This document shows, one piece after another, positions 1 to 11,726 of a DNA stretch of 64,000 bases. The stretch is taken from positions 147,702,905 to 147,766,904 of the forward strand of contig OX422221.1 of assembly GCA_949130495.1 (NCBI GenBank). Reading direction: 5' to 3'. The notes under the pieces were generated by a model. That model worked only from the letters and a program-made list of their open reading frames with translations, was not told where the DNA came from and did no database searches. The stretch is from Sambucus nigra. Its lineage: Eukaryota; Streptophyta; Magnoliopsida; Dipsacales; Adoxaceae. Every line of letters starts with the position of its first letter. Positions within the stretch are counted from its first letter, which is position 1. The translations under genes and the position numbers were made by a program.

Positions 1-899
1 TGGTACAACCTAGATTCCATTGATCAGTAAAAGACTCCATATAAGCTTGATGTTTCATGGATCCCAACGGATTCCATTCCAATTAGCTTGATAATGAAGT
101 AACTCAAAGACTATAACCTTCATGGACATGATAGACTTTACCAAACTTAACACTTGGTTGATAAGGTGACTCTCAGGGACAGTCAAGGATCAGAGATATG
201 TCTGTGATCGTTACTTCTTATGCGCTAGACGTTTTGCCTATTGGTGTTAGGAAGTCAACGAATGCGTCATCCCAATCATGCAATTGATCCATTTGTATTT
301 ATCATTTTGTTGTAAATTATTTAATTTGGAATTTATTAGTAATAACATAAAAGTGCCAATGGATTTTTTTCATTTTTCTTCCATTTATGCTGTGTGGTCT
401 TATGGCCCTACCATTTAGGTGGTCTCGTCACATCAAACCTTAGGCCTAAAACCAAAAATAAAAAAACACACATGTTTATGGGGTCATTCCCCAATTAGGA
501 TTTTTACAACCGAGTTAGTTATGGGTGCCTGAGGTATACCAGTTGGCCTTTCATCGGTTGTGAGCCATTGTTTATATTTGGTTGATCGCCAAAACATTTT
601 GAATGTAGTTGATCGTTGGTCGACCATCTAGTTAGTCTTGTACGCCGAAATTTAAATTTAGAGTTGTTGTGTTATCGCCCCATTTATCAGTCTTAAAAGT
701 AGTCTTTTGAAGTAAGATAATCATCACAACGATAAGTAATATGTAAAAGAGAAAAATATTCGACTAATTGATCTTCTATTTTAAATACTCATCTGCCTTC
801 CACATGGAACAATACATAGAGATAAATGCGAGAAGTTTAAAATGAATTCTAAAAAAAATAATTTAGAATTGAAATAAACTAAAAAAACTGAGACTTATA
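1..899 (-). other. Unassigned left flank, probably the 3' side of old Tat-like element F
   Basis: No coding signal is visible. It lies just beyond the integrase end of the minus-strand element F, so it should hold that element's 3' untranslated region and perhaps part of its LTR. Around 505-645 there are scattered GTTGGTCGACC-like and GGTTGATCGCC-like inverted motifs. They resemble, weakly, the inverted-repeat field that follows pol in element A. No LTR boundary or target duplication could be found. Confidence 0.35.
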
Positions 900-904
900 A
901 AGCA

Positions 905-1324
905 AAACTTCTTTAAATTTGTTGCATTCCATGCTCCCCGCATTTTATCTAAGTGGTAGGCTACCATCAAGTTGTCTCGAATGACTTTGAATGGCTAATC
1001 CAAATCGGGACCCAGTTTCCCATTCGAGGGCTTCCTAGTACAACCCAAAATCTTTCAGAGTATGTAATTTCCTAACCTTAAAGCTCCTCGCTTGACCCCC
1101 TATTGTACTTCTTAGCCAACTATTGCTTATAGGAGGCAAGCTTAATAAGAGCTAATTACTTTTTTCTCATCGGCCAAGTTAAGATATTCTATGATCGCTT
1201 CGTTATTGAGGTGTTGGTCGACTACGGTATACTTCATGGTTGATGTACATTCTTCTAGTGGGGTGACTGCCTCCATTCCATAGACCAAGAAAAATGATAT
1301 TTTCCCCGTTGATTCACTAGGCAT
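905..1324 (-). pseudogene. pol: Integrase C-terminal fragment (element F)
   Basis: The minus strand at 1324-1142 reads a segment with F-L-V-Y-G-M-E-A-V-T-P, which corresponds to the conserved region after the catalytic core of Ty3/gypsy integrases. Further left, at about 1020-905, a shifted frame gives KLGP, a degenerate PF pair and WNATNLKKF, the usual C-terminal end of Tat integrases. Stops and frameshifts separate the pieces, so this cannot encode a working enzyme. The catalytic core upstream was not recognised. Confidence 0.7.
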
Positions 1325-2214
1325 TATTAAAAATGGCTAGAAAATGTGGGGGAGATGGTCGACACATGCGCCCTTTACCTTCTTTAATCTCTTTCATATT
1401 ATGTCGAGGACCATCCTGTTGGGAGCTTCTACTTATTCGTTACTCTGAATGTAGACCACCAAACTTGATATCAAACATTCTGAGTTCTATCAACTACTTG
1501 GACATCCGTCCCGATAGGTATACCTTCATGAGCACTGATTTTATAGGAAAGGAAGTTAGAACGACAATAGTGTGTACTTCGATGTAGTATTTCAACTTTC
1601 TGGAGGCTACCACTAATGCGTATGCAAGTTTTTCCAACATGAGGTATTCTTATCATCTAGAAAGGTTTTTCTCAAATAGTAAATGGGAGTCTGACTCCCG
1701 GTCTTTTCCTAAACTAAAGTCAAGCTAATGGTGTTGATGGACACTGCCAGATACAAGTGTAAAGGTCCCTAATCATCCTGAATGATCAGTAATGGTGGTC
1801 AACTTAAATAGTGTTTCACTTCTTAGAGTGTCTTGGTGCATTCATCATTCCTTATTTCCTTCCTTTATTTATTCAATGTTTGAAAGAAAGGTCAACACTT
1901 CTATAATGATCTTGATATGAATCGAGTGAGTGTGGTGATAATTCGAGTCAACTTTTTTTACCTCCTACATAGTTCTGGTGGACTGCACCATTTTGATGGA
2001 TTCAATCTAGTTTGAGTTTTCCTTGATACCTCTTTAACTGATTAGATATCTAAGAAAATTTCCCGATTGACACAAAATCAGAACTTGGTTGCATTTAGTT
2101 TCATTATGTAATAAAAAGGAACTTGGTCGCATTTTATTCAATGAGGTGGTTCTATTTCTTCTTGCTTTCCACAAGCATTTCATTTAAGTACACCTCCATT
2201 GTATCTCCCAGCTT

Positions 2215-2630
2215 CTACTTAAACATCTTCATCACTGGTCTCTTATAGGTTTTCTTGAAGTTTTTTAATCCAAATGGCATCATCCTATAGCAATATTTCC
2301 CCAACATAGTGATGAAGGAAGTATTTTGTTGGTAAGGGGCAAATAATGGGATTTGATGGTAGTTTGAGTAGGAGTCAAGGAAGGTCATGCATAGATGGTT
2401 AGTGGTGGCATTGACCAACTGATCTATCTTAGGTAAAGGAAAACTATCCTTTCAACATGCTCATTTTATATCGGTGAAGTCTATATAGACTCTCCACTTC
2501 CTATTTCTTCTATTGACGACCACTGAATTTGACAACCACTTAGTGAATTGAACTTCCTTGACAGACTATGCCTCAATAATTTTCCTAACTTCCTCTTCGA
2601 TTACCCTCTCTTGATTGGATGTCATTCATC
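2215..2630 (-). pseudogene. pol: Reverse transcriptase fragment (element F)
   Basis: The minus strand from about 2630 to 2215 shows the fingers/palm part of a Ty3/gypsy reverse transcriptase: a W-L-S-N-S-V-V-V segment, W-R-V-Y-I-D-F-T-D, F-P-L-P-K-I-D, then F-L-D-S-Y-S-N-Y and M-M-P-F-G-L-K-N. The best open part is 2418-2215. Several in-frame stops break the rest, and the Y/F-x-D-D catalytic motif was not found downstream. It is a relic of the host element into which A inserted. Confidence 0.75.
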
Positions 2631-4226
2631 GAGACTTTTGTCCACTGGTGGATGTGATGAATCCAAATGGAGTTTGTGGAACATTACTTCAGGATCTATT
2701 CCCGACATATTATACTCTCTTCATCGGGGAACGATCTACCAATCAAGAACTTCTTCTCAAGATAGTTTTAATAAAAGGATATCTCAGAAAGAGGTCCCAT
2801 GACCCAGTCAATAAGGGCCACCCTAGTTTCCCTAATACCACATCACCCATACTTTAGTTGTTACTTAGTGGGAACAGAACCCTCTATTGGATCCTCAATT
2901 TTGTCCTTCTTTTTCTTCTTCTTTGGTCGGATGACATATATGAAGAACTTCTGGGCAAATGTTTGATTCCCTTAAAATTGCATCACCCACATGTCAGTGA
3001 TGCACTTTATCTTCTAGTGGTATATGGATGACACTATCCTTATGATATGCAACCATCCTCTGCCAAATATCACATTTTATGGTAAATCTATATCTATCAC
3101 GAGGAACGTAATAAGATTAGATATTCCTTCTACTCGAATGAGGATAATAACCTTCCCAAGGGGAAGAGTCATCGATCCTACAAAGCCGACTAGAGTTACA
3201 ATGGCCTATTGCATGTCTTATATATGCAAGTTTAACTGGTTGGATATTCTAAGATACATCACTTCTAAGGAACTCTCCTGATCTGCCAATATCTTTTCCA
3301 CATCCTAGTTAATAAATATGAGAGTGATTATGAGAGCATCGTAGAAGGATTCCTTACTTCGACCAAACATCATTGGTAAAAATAATGTTCTTCAAATAAT
3401 CAATATCTTCAGGTCATTAGTATTTTCCTACTATGGACCTGGCCAAGTTAACTTGAAAGGCTTTGCTAATTGCTATGAATTTCTTGACTTCCATCCTAAG
3501 GGCATTCCCCTTCATCTGGTTTGGATTTTAATCTCCATCAATCACTATGAATTCATGACCCAAACATTCATCCAAGATGTTATTTGGTCTTTGGCACCCA
3601 TGGATTCCCACAAACTCGTGTCTTATATCATTATTTAAGACATTATTTGGTCTCTAGTCATGCATAGGCAGCAATGTACCTTACTTCTTCTCTACAAAAT
3701 CATTTAGATGTCCATCCTAAACCTGTTCCTCGAGGTGGGACTTAAATGCCTTGAAATTTTTAGTCTTGTGACCGTGATATGTAAGATATGCACACTTTAG
3801 TGCCCGATTTCTCTTCTTGGGGTCACTGAAAATCTTCTCGGGCCATTTAAAGTATTCCCAACCTTTTATCTTATAAAAGATCTTGTAGCTTATTTTATAT
3901 AAAATCGTGTTAATGGATTTAAAGACATTCTCGAGATCCTTCTTCTTGGTTGGTTTCTTCTTTTCATTTATCTTATTCTCTCCTTTCTTATTTGTCCCCT
4001 CCTTGTCTCTTTTCTTTAGTCTATTTCTTCCTATCTCCTTCCTGACTAACTCTGGTCACTGTATCTTCAACCTTGGTGAACCTATCAATTCTCTTCATAA
4101 GGTCATCAATGGTAATGGACTCCCTCTTGGTGAGGTACTAGCAAAGAATAAAGAAGCTCGGTAGACCAATCTTATAGGATCCTATTTAACCCTACTCGGT
4201 ACAATCACCCACCTCATTAACACCTA

Positions 4227-4667
4227 CTAGTACCTTTTAGCATACTCGGGGAGTATTTCCTGAGGCTTTTTCTTCATCGTCAGAAGTAATTCCATCCGTT
4301 TAGGATGAGTGTTGCTAGTAATGAATCTAGTCATGAAGGCCTTGGATAGTTTCTCAAAAGAAGTAATCGATCTATGTGGAAAAATAAAAAACCACTTTTG
4401 GGTAATGTCTCTAAGACTAGAAGGGAATATTCGACACATTAATCCATCATTAGTGTTCCATATCATCATTGCCTCATAATATTTCTTGGTGTGATTGGTA
4501 GGGTCAATCTTCTTGTCATAAATTTTAAATCGTGTGGGAGTAAAGTTCTTAGGAGTCTCAAACTCCTCAATATTATAGAAGAAAGGTGACTTCATCTGAA
4601 AGATAAGGGCTCTCCACGTAAGTTCCTTAGTCTTGCGAGCTCCTTGATAGGCTGGATGTCTATCCAC
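4227..4667 (-). pseudogene. gag: Gag fragment, retrotransposon gag domain (element F)
   Basis: A 146-residue open stretch contains the core of the plant retrotransposon gag domain: F-K-I-Y-D then D-P-x-x-H, M-C-R-I-F-P-S-S-L, K-W-F-F, S-I-T-S-F-E-K-L-S-K-A-F and R-F at the expected spacing. This domain builds the virus-like particle in the cytoplasm. The expected N-terminus lies to the right, where element A has cut the gene at 5093. No zinc knuckle was recognised. The segment is a fragment of a dead gene. Confidence 0.75.
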
Positions 4668-5093
4668 TTCTCTTCTGGTGAAATCACAAAGCTCTTTGTT
4701 GCCTCGTCGCTCATTAGAACATAGTCTATTCTCATGATTTATCTAGTAAATAGGTGATTCCTTATGTCACAAAGTGGTCCTTATTTGGCTGTGAGCTCTA
4801 CTCGAACGAGAGATGGGAGTTCACAAATTAGGCCCATGCTTGCTCTTTTCCTTGTGGGAGCTCAACATTCTTCTCTTGTTGATGCCTATTGGAACCTCTT
4901 TCATCTCTAAGTCACTTGTAATAATTTTTAATGAACCTTGAGATCTGGATGGACTGTTCAAGCACATCACAGTAGTTGTTTTATGTTTTCTCCTCCCGAG
5001 GACGATAATGGGCATCGAAGTATTGGTAATAATTACCAATCTCAGATCTAGGCCTCTAAGAGGGAGGATATGATTGACATCCCTCATGGTCGT

Positions 5094-5618
5094 TGTTGAT
5101 ACCAAAATTAGTATGCTGATATAGACGAATAATACGAAGACACGTGTCGATCTACGTGGCATAATAGCAACGAGGAAGTTTATTTCCTCGACCAAGTCAT
5201 ACTTACTCCGAGCAACAAGTGTACTCCAAGGAACTCCAACGCTTCGAGGAACTCCTGAATGACGAGTAACTAAGGCGGTCTGATCTGCATCTCGACCACA
5301 GCATTGATTGCCAGATAATCAACAGGTCAACTATTCATTGAATGCTTATCATACAGACGTATACTCTTAAAGAGCATTAATTGTTTACCCTTTCACATTT
5401 ACAACCTAAGGGCTATAAATACATTGTATCACCCTCATTCAAGGGGACCGGATTTTCTTGATAGAATTATGTATCGAGAACTCCAAAACACTTGGCAATA
5501 AAATAACAGTGGACATAGGACATTCACATAAGGCTGAACCACTTTAAAAATCTTTTGTCTTATTTATTTATTTATCTGTGATTGAATAATTAGAGTGATC
5601 TAATTTTTTACATCAACA
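5094..5618 (+). repeat. 5' LTR of element A
   Basis: Starts TGTTGATACC, ends ACATCAACA, and is followed directly by the primer binding site. The copy at 16624-17144 aligns over its full length. A TATA box lies at 5414-5421, followed by an AATAAA signal near 5499. Confidence 0.95.
5414..5421 (+). promoter_or_regulatory. TATA box of element A LTR
   Basis: TATAAATA in the middle of the LTR, preserved in the 3' LTR at about 16944-16951. It is the likely start signal for the genomic transcript. Confidence 0.75.
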
Positions 5619-5621
5619 GAT

Positions 5622-5638
5622 TGGCGCCATCTATGGGA
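5622..5638 (+). other. Primer binding site, tRNA-Asp-like (element A)
   Basis: TGGCGCCATCTATGGGA begins 3 bases after the LTR end. TGGCGCC matches the 3' end of plant tRNA-Asp, the primer commonly used by Tat and Athila elements. Confidence 0.8.
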
Positions 5639-5682
5639 AACGACTATTGTTATCATTTTTCACCAAAAATCATTCATCATCA

Positions 5683-7350
5683 ATGGCAGATAATCCAGAA
5701 TCCAGCAATCGAAACGTTGGAGATGCTGGAAATCTTCCAAATCCCTCTGCACCTCCTGGCGGGAATTATGATGAATCTGGATCAAGGACAAACCTCCATG
5801 CAAGAAACAATGCGGTAACTCATACAAACCCTTCATGGCGGTGCACCTGCACATTCGGGACAGCGAAGTTGTCAGAGGCAAACCTATTTACTTTCTTCAC
5901 GATCCAGGCGTACAGATGCGTATCGTAATGAGGAATCTGATGATTTCTCTTATCAACCTGGACGAACTTCATCAATACGGGCCATAGATACTGAGGAACG
6001 CATTACTCTCTCTCCAGAGAGGACTAGTGCCTTGGAAAGACAGAGCAGGGTGTTTCCTTTCAGTCGATTAGGCCCTAGGAGGAATAGGAGTCCACCTAAA
6101 ACCATGTCGAGGAGTTTTCGACAACCATCAGATCTAAGAGAAAGATCAGCACAATCACGACCAGTTGCTCATCAAGATAGATCTCAGGAGGCCACGTCAG
6201 ATCAATCAATTGTTCGAACTAATAGGCCCGAGGAAGGAAATGATGCGTGGAAAGGTTCCATTCAGCGGTTGGAGGATAGTTTGGGAGAAATGGCTAAGGC
6301 GAAGAACCCCCTACAACGAACTTTTATTCAAGGGACACCTTTTGTACAGGCCATTGTGGATTTTCCTACACCGTCGAAATTTAAAGCACCTGTGGTGACC
6401 CCCAAATATGATGGAAAGACAGATCCTGTTCTTCACATAGAGCAATATCAAGCTGCTGCCGACATCTATGTTGTCCCCGACGAGATGAGATGCAGAGCAT
6501 TCTCAGGAACTCTTACTGGATCTGCCCAAATATGGTACAACAATCTTCCTCGGGGTAAGATTTCAACTTTCTTTCAGTTGGCCGAGTTGTTCATTGGAAA
6601 TTTCTGTTTTGGAGCAAAACCAGTAAAATGAGTAGCACACTTATTAAGTGTTAGAAAAAAATCTGGTGAGAGTAATAGAGATTACATAACTCGTTTCAAT
6701 AGCGAGAAGCTGGAAGTCATAGATTATGAACAAAAGACAGCAATCACCGCCTTGATGAGTGGGTTGTTGCCTAAAAAGTTGTATTACACTTTGGCCAAAG
6801 ATCCACCTACAACTATGTCAGAGTTGATGGCAAAAGCGGCCAAAATCATGAATGTCGAGGAGGCTATGGCTGCGAAGAAGAATATGGATAAAGAAACCAA
6901 GGTGGAAATAGACAAATCTAAGAAGAAAGAGCATAAGGGCAATGGCGGTGACAAGTATTCCAAGAATAACAACTCGTCATGGGAAGTCCTGAAGAAATTC
7001 GATAATTATACTCCTTTGAAAATGGGTATTAATTATGTCTTGGAAGAAATCAAGAATAACGAGGAAGTAAGGTGGCCGAAGAAACTGAGGTCAGACCCTG
7101 GCACGAGGAATAGGGAGAAATATTGCGAGTTCCATAAGGATCATGGCCATATGACCAAAAATTGCGTAGCTCTTCAGAATGAGATTAAAACCCTCATCCG
7201 AAGAGGAAAGCTAGCAAAGTATGTTGATCGGGGAGGTGAAAGAAGAAATAATGACCGAACTAGAGAGAGGTCTAGATCTCCTCGTCGAGCAGAGGAGAAA
7301 AATAAGAGAAATTATGAAGATGATCCAGATGATGACCCCGATCTTCCCAA
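5683..7350 (+). pseudogene. gag: Gag (element A), broken by a frameshift and one stop
   Basis: The likely start is the ATG at 5683 (M-A-D-N-P). The frame used there switches near 5838 to the frame used by the rest of gag-pol, so a small indel is present. Downstream are an Arg/Ser-rich N-terminal region, the gag core (Y-D-G-K-T-D-P, R-C-R-A-F-S-G-T-L, I-W-Y-N-N-L-P), and a zinc knuckle of the Tat form C-x2-H-x2-H-G-H-x4-C near 7120-7170. A TGA at 6629-6631 interrupts the core. The C-terminus is Arg/Glu-rich. Gag would form the particle shell and bind genomic RNA. No stop separates it from protease in the ancestral frame, so gag and pol were one polyprotein. Confidence 0.85.
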
Positions 7351-7539
7351 GAAACCAAGGCAGCCAGAACGAGCGGTATTTTCAATACGCTTTGGGACAT
7401 TTGATTGTAATGTCATTACAGGAGGAGATGCAGGAGGAGGAGACCTTACTGCAGAAAGAAAAGCTTACCTTGGAGAGGCTCAAGCTTGCTCATACATTCA
7501 GCGAATAAATTTGGCTGAGGAGGATCGCCCGAGGAAGAT

Positions 7540-8083
7540 AAACAAAGAGAAGCTGGTCATTGGTTTTTCAAAAAACGACCTTGCAGGTGTTCTTTACCCT
7601 CACGACGACCCTTTGGTGATCAAAATGAGGATGAAAGAAGTAGTAATTTCAAGGGTTCTGGTAGATAATGGTAGTTCGGCAGACATCATGTTCTAATCAT
7701 GCTTTGACAGTTTAAATTTAAAATTATCTCAATTGGAACCTTATCACAGACCTCTCCTGGGTTTTGCTGGCGAGAAAGTTTTTCCACTTGGGACGATCAA
7801 GTTGGATATATTCATTGGAACTTGGCCTGCTTGTCGAACAGAAAGAATACACTTCTTTGTGATGGATAAGAATGTGCAATCAGCTTACAACATCATCATG
7901 GGAAGAGTTGGTTTGAAGAATTTTGAAGCAGTTCCATCTACAGTACATCAGTGCTTAAAATTCCCAACAAATTTCGGAGTAGGAGTTGTGAAAGGTGATC
8001 AAAAAGTAACTCGGGAATGCTATTATTCATCTGCCGAGCAAGAGGATCTTTAAGAGTCAAGGAAAAAGACTACTACCTACCAG
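7540..8083 (+). pseudogene. pol: Aspartic protease (element A), broken
   Basis: The active-site segment V-D-N-G-S-S-A-D-I-M-F sits at about 7660-7693, typical of Tat proteases, which cut the polyprotein during particle maturation. The TAA at 7694-7696 follows it at once and a second TAA occurs at 8051-8053. Between them the frame is open and holds the usual flap and second half (L-G-T-I-K-L-D, then N-I-I-M-G-R). The catalytic Asp remains but the stops would remove the enzyme. Confidence 0.8.
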
Positions 8084-9841
8084 GTGGATGAAGGTACAGA
8101 AATTGAAACACTGGATCCCAGAGATGAATCCCAACTTGTAAAAGGACAGGTGGTGGAATCTACAGAAAATGTTATTCTAGACGACGAGCACCCTGAACGA
8201 ATAACCCAGATAAGTTTGACGTTGGATGCTTCAATAAAACAGGAGTTGATAACTTTCTTGAGAAATAAAAAGAAAACTTTTTCATGGAGTCATGAAGACA
8301 TGCCAGGAATAGATCCAAACTTCTTATGTCACGAGCTCAATGCGAATAAGGAGATCAAACCCGTAAAGCAGAGAAGAAGAGTATTTAGTCCCGAAAAGAA
8401 TCAAGCTATACAAGAGGAGGTCGAGAAGCTCCAGAAAGCTCGATTCATTGAAGATGTGAAATATCCAGACTGGTTAGCAAATGTGGTGATGGTAAAGAAG
8501 AAAAACAATAAATGGAGAATGCGTGTTGATTTCACTGATCTCAACAAGGAATGCCCAAAGGATCACTTTCCATTGCCCAGAATTGACCAGCCAGTGGATG
8601 CTACCTCGGGGCACGAACTGCTCAGCTTCATGGACGCTTACTCTGGCTACAACCAGATCAAAATGAAACCTGAAGACAGGGAAAGTACTTCTTTTATTAC
8701 CCCTAGGGGAACTTATTGTTATAATGTTATGCATTTTGGTGTGAAAAATGAAGGTGCGACATACCAGCGGCTGATGAACAAGGTTTTTTCCGAACAAATC
8801 AGTTGCAATATGGAAGTTTATGTCGATGATATGCTGACAAAGAGCAAGAAAGCTGCTGATCATCTAGTTGACTTAGGTCAGACCTTTGATCAACTGGATA
8901 AATACCAAATGAAGCTCAACCCGACGAAGTGCACATTTGGAGTACGAGAAGGAATGTTCCTCGGATACATCGTCAACCAGCGAGGCATTAAGGCAAATCC
9001 AGAAAAGATCAAAGCTCTTTTAAGGTTGCGATCTCCAACGACGAAGAAAGAAGTGAAGATTCTTAAATGACGAGTTACAGCGCTCCACAGATTTGTATCC
9101 CGAGCAACTGATAGATGCCTCCCATTCTTCAAAACACTTCGAAAAACTTTTGAGTGGAATGATGAATGTGAAAAAGCCTTTGAGGACTTGAAGAAATATT
9201 TGGGAGCACCTCCACTGTTGTCCAGGCCAGTAATGGGAGAAAAGTTGTACTTGTACATGGCAGTATCAGAGAATGCAGTCAGCTCGGCATTGGTCAGAAT
9301 GGAGAATGGTGTCCAGAAGCCAATTTATTACACAAGTAAGGCTTTTCGAGGTGCAGAGATCAGGTACCCAAAGCTGGAAAAATTAGCACTGACATTAATT
9401 GAGGCAAGTAGAAGAATGAGGCCATATTTCCAGGCCCATACCATCGTCGTGTATACCGACATGCCATTGAGACAAGCCCTTCATAAGCCAGGAAAATCAG
9501 GGAGACTGATGTACTGGGCAATAGAGCTCAGTGAATATGATATTGTGTATGAACCCAGATCATCACTAAAAGGGAAGCCTGTAGCAGACTTTATAGCAGA
9601 GTTTACATATCCTGATACCCCCGAGGAACAAAATTTGCTCGATGACCAACCTGTGGATGTTACAGGATCAACAGACATAAGCTCAGACCAACTCCGGTTG
9701 GTAAAAGGGCTTGTGGATTTAGAAGGATCATCAAATTCGAACTCAGACCAACTCCGATTGGTAAAAGGGCAAGAAGAGATGGACGACGAAGAACGAAGAA
9801 TACCAGGGGAGGATGAAAGGAAACAACAAATATTTCACTGA
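8084..9841 (+). pseudogene. pol: Reverse transcriptase and first RNase H (element A)
   Basis: The RT has the expected order: K-Q-R-R-R, W-L-A-N-V-V-M-V-K-K-K, W-R-M-R-V-D-F-T-D-L-N, F-P-L-P-R-I-D, the catalytic Y-V-D-D at about 8818-8829, and F-L-G-Y-I-V. A TGA at 9068-9070 separates it from the tether and RNase H (T-F-E-W, then Y-Y-T-S-K-A, V-Y-T-D-M-P). The frame is otherwise open to the TGA at 9839-9841. The last part, 9683-9772, contains two copies of a repeat also found outside the gene. The domains would copy genomic RNA to cDNA in the particle. Confidence 0.88.
9683..9772 (+). repeat. Two copies of a 3'-UTR-type repeat inside the pol reading frame
   Basis: CAGACCAACTCCGGTTGG-like units followed by TAAAAGGGC occur at about 9686-9714 and 9745-9770. 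They are read in frame as repeated S-D-Q-L-R-L-V-K-G. Close copies of the same DNA lie beyond pol near 11730, 11882 and in the field to about 12330. A weaker relative, S-Q-L-V-K-G, occurs near 8130. Confidence 0.8.
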
Positions 9842-10300
9842 GGAACTCTGTCAGATAAGAAATTTGAAGACGAGTTACCTACATGGAGATTATATGTAGA
9901 TGGGTCATCTTGCACAACAGGTTGTGGAGCAGGGATTGTTTTGAACACCCCAGACGAGATTGACATGGAATATGCCCTGCGATTCCAATTCAAAGCCTCC
10001 AATAATGAGGCTGAGTATGAGGCCATGATAGCAGGTCTTAATTTAGCAAAGATTATGGAAGCGCAACAAGTGATGGTATTCAGTGATTCTCAATTAATTG
10101 TGAATCAGATGATGGGAACATATGCAGTTAAAGGAGAATTAATGGTCAAGTATCATGCAAAGGTGATGGAGTTGTTGGAAGAATTTGATGCCATTCAGTT
10201 GATCAGAATACCAAGAATGGAAAATGCACAAGCAGACGCACTGGCCCGACTAGCATCAGCTACTCGTACCGAGCTTCGAAGAACGATACCAATTGAAGTA
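9842..10300 (+). pseudogene. pol: Second, archaeal-type RNase H (aRH) domain (element A)
   Basis: After the TGA at 9839 the same frame continues with W-R-L-Y-V-D-G-S-S, G-A-G-I-V-L, N-N-E-A-E-Y-E-A-M-I-A-G-L, V-F-S-D-S-Q-L-I-V-N-Q and N-A-Q-A-D-A-L-A-R-L-A. These carry the Asp, Glu, Asp and Asp expected of an active RNase H. An extra RNase H between the normal one and integrase is diagnostic of the Tat clade. This part is itself uninterrupted and flows directly into integrase. Confidence 0.88.
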
Positions 10301-10439
10301 TTAGAAAGTCGGAGCATAGATGAAGACCTGACGATGAATATTATTACCCTTGATTTAGGACCATCTTGGATGGATCCCATCAGGGCATATATTGAGGAGG
10401 GAGAATTACCAGAGGATAAGCTCGCTGCCAAGAAATTGA

Positions 10440-11587
10440 AGTTTAAAGCTGCTCGGTATATACTAATTAATGGTGTTTTGTATAAACGAGGAATTATGGA
10501 AGGTTTGCAAAGATGTGTACATCCCTTCGAGGTGAAAGAATTGATTGAAGAGATCCATGAAGGGTCCTGTGGAGCCCATGTAGCAGGTCGGACTCTTTTG
10601 CAAAGGGTGATAACGCAGGGATACTACTGGCCAACGATGAGGGATGATTGTATAACCTATGCTAAGAGATGTGATAAATGCCAACGTTTTTCCTCCATTA
10701 GACGAACTCCACAAGCATTGTTGACACCCATAACTTCCCCTTGGCCATTTGCCACGTGGGGAATTGATTTGGTTGGACCACTGCCAATGACCCGAGGAAG
10801 ATTCAAGTACCTCGTTGTTGCAGTGGATTATTTTACAAAGTGGGTAGAAGCTGAGCCTCTGATTAATATGACATACGAGAAGGTGTACCAATTCGTTTGG
10901 AAGAACATCATCTGCCGATATGGTCTCCCTCATGCCTTCATCACAGACCATGGAACATAATTTGATAACGAGGAGTTTGCTGCCAATTGTCATCAGTCAA
11001 ACATTTTGAAGGTTCATTCAGCACCAGGCCATCCTCAAAGCAATGGAAAGACTGAAGTGACGAACAGAAAATTACTAAATGGTTTGAAGAAAAGGCTAAG
11101 TGAGGCTAAAGCTAATTGGATTAATGAGCTACAGTCAGTATTGTGGGCTTACCGAACAACTCCCCGAGCAGCAACTGGAGAATCACCATACATACTGGCA
11201 TTTGGAAGGTAGGCCGTAATACCTGCCGAGTTGGGTCTTCCAACACACAGAGTGATGAATTTCAATTCCCCAGTCAGTGACTTAATGAGGAGATTAGATT
11301 TAGACATGCTCGAGGAGGTTAGAGAAGAGGCAGCCATTAGGAATGCTTCTTACCAACAACGAACAACCTTGTTCTACAACAAGAGGGTGAAGAAATGCGA
11401 CTTAAAAGAAGGAGGTTACGTGTTAAAGAAGGTCATTCAGAAGCACAATAAGTTGGAAGCAAACTGGCATGGACCTTACCGAGTTACAGAAGTTGTTCGA
11501 CCAGGAACTTACCGAATAGCAACTCTAGAAGGAGAGGAATTTAAGAATGCATGGAATGCTGAACACCTACGCAAGTATTATCAGTGA
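10440..11587 (+). pseudogene. pol: Integrase (element A), two stops
   Basis: The HHCC zinc domain is present (I-H-E-G-S-C-G-A-H, then C-D-K-C-Q). The catalytic core keeps all three acidic residues: Asp in W-G-I-D-L-V-G-P, Asp in A-F-I-T-D-H-G-T, and Glu in G-K-T-E-V-T-N-R. The C-terminal segment has A-N-W-H-G-P-Y-R and W-N-A-E-H-L-R-K-Y-Y before the TGA at 11585-11587. Premature stops are TAA at 10958-10960 and TAG at 11210-11212. The enzyme would join cDNA ends to host DNA, leaving the 5-bp duplication seen here. Confidence 0.9.
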
Positions 11588-11726
11588 TGTAAAATGTAAA
11601 GCAGTTCCATCAATATGAATAAAACGATGATATTTCGCCATCTTCTCTCTTTATTGAAAGTTTTTCGGGGAATACTAGTGTGTAACACTACGCTACACGG
11701 CAGTAAAAACAACACGATAGTTCAAG

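Larger units (their letters stand above)
900..5093 (-). mobile_element. Old, decayed Ty3/gypsy (Tat-like) element F, minus strand, left part
   Basis: Reading the minus strand from right to left gives gag (4667-4227), reverse transcriptase (about 2630-2215) and integrase C-terminus (1324-905), the normal Ty3/gypsy order. The wording of the gag and integrase segments resembles the Tat lineage. All three are broken by many stops and frameshifts. The stretch 2631-4226 between gag and RT should hold the gag end and protease but is too decayed to delimit. The element is interrupted at 5093 by element A and resumes at 17150. It is clearly older than A, whose frame is nearly open. Confidence 0.75.

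Noticed and set aside
4821..5195. 124-residue minus-strand open frame
   Set aside because: It runs across the junction between element F and the LTR of element A at 5093/5094, so it is a chance fusion.
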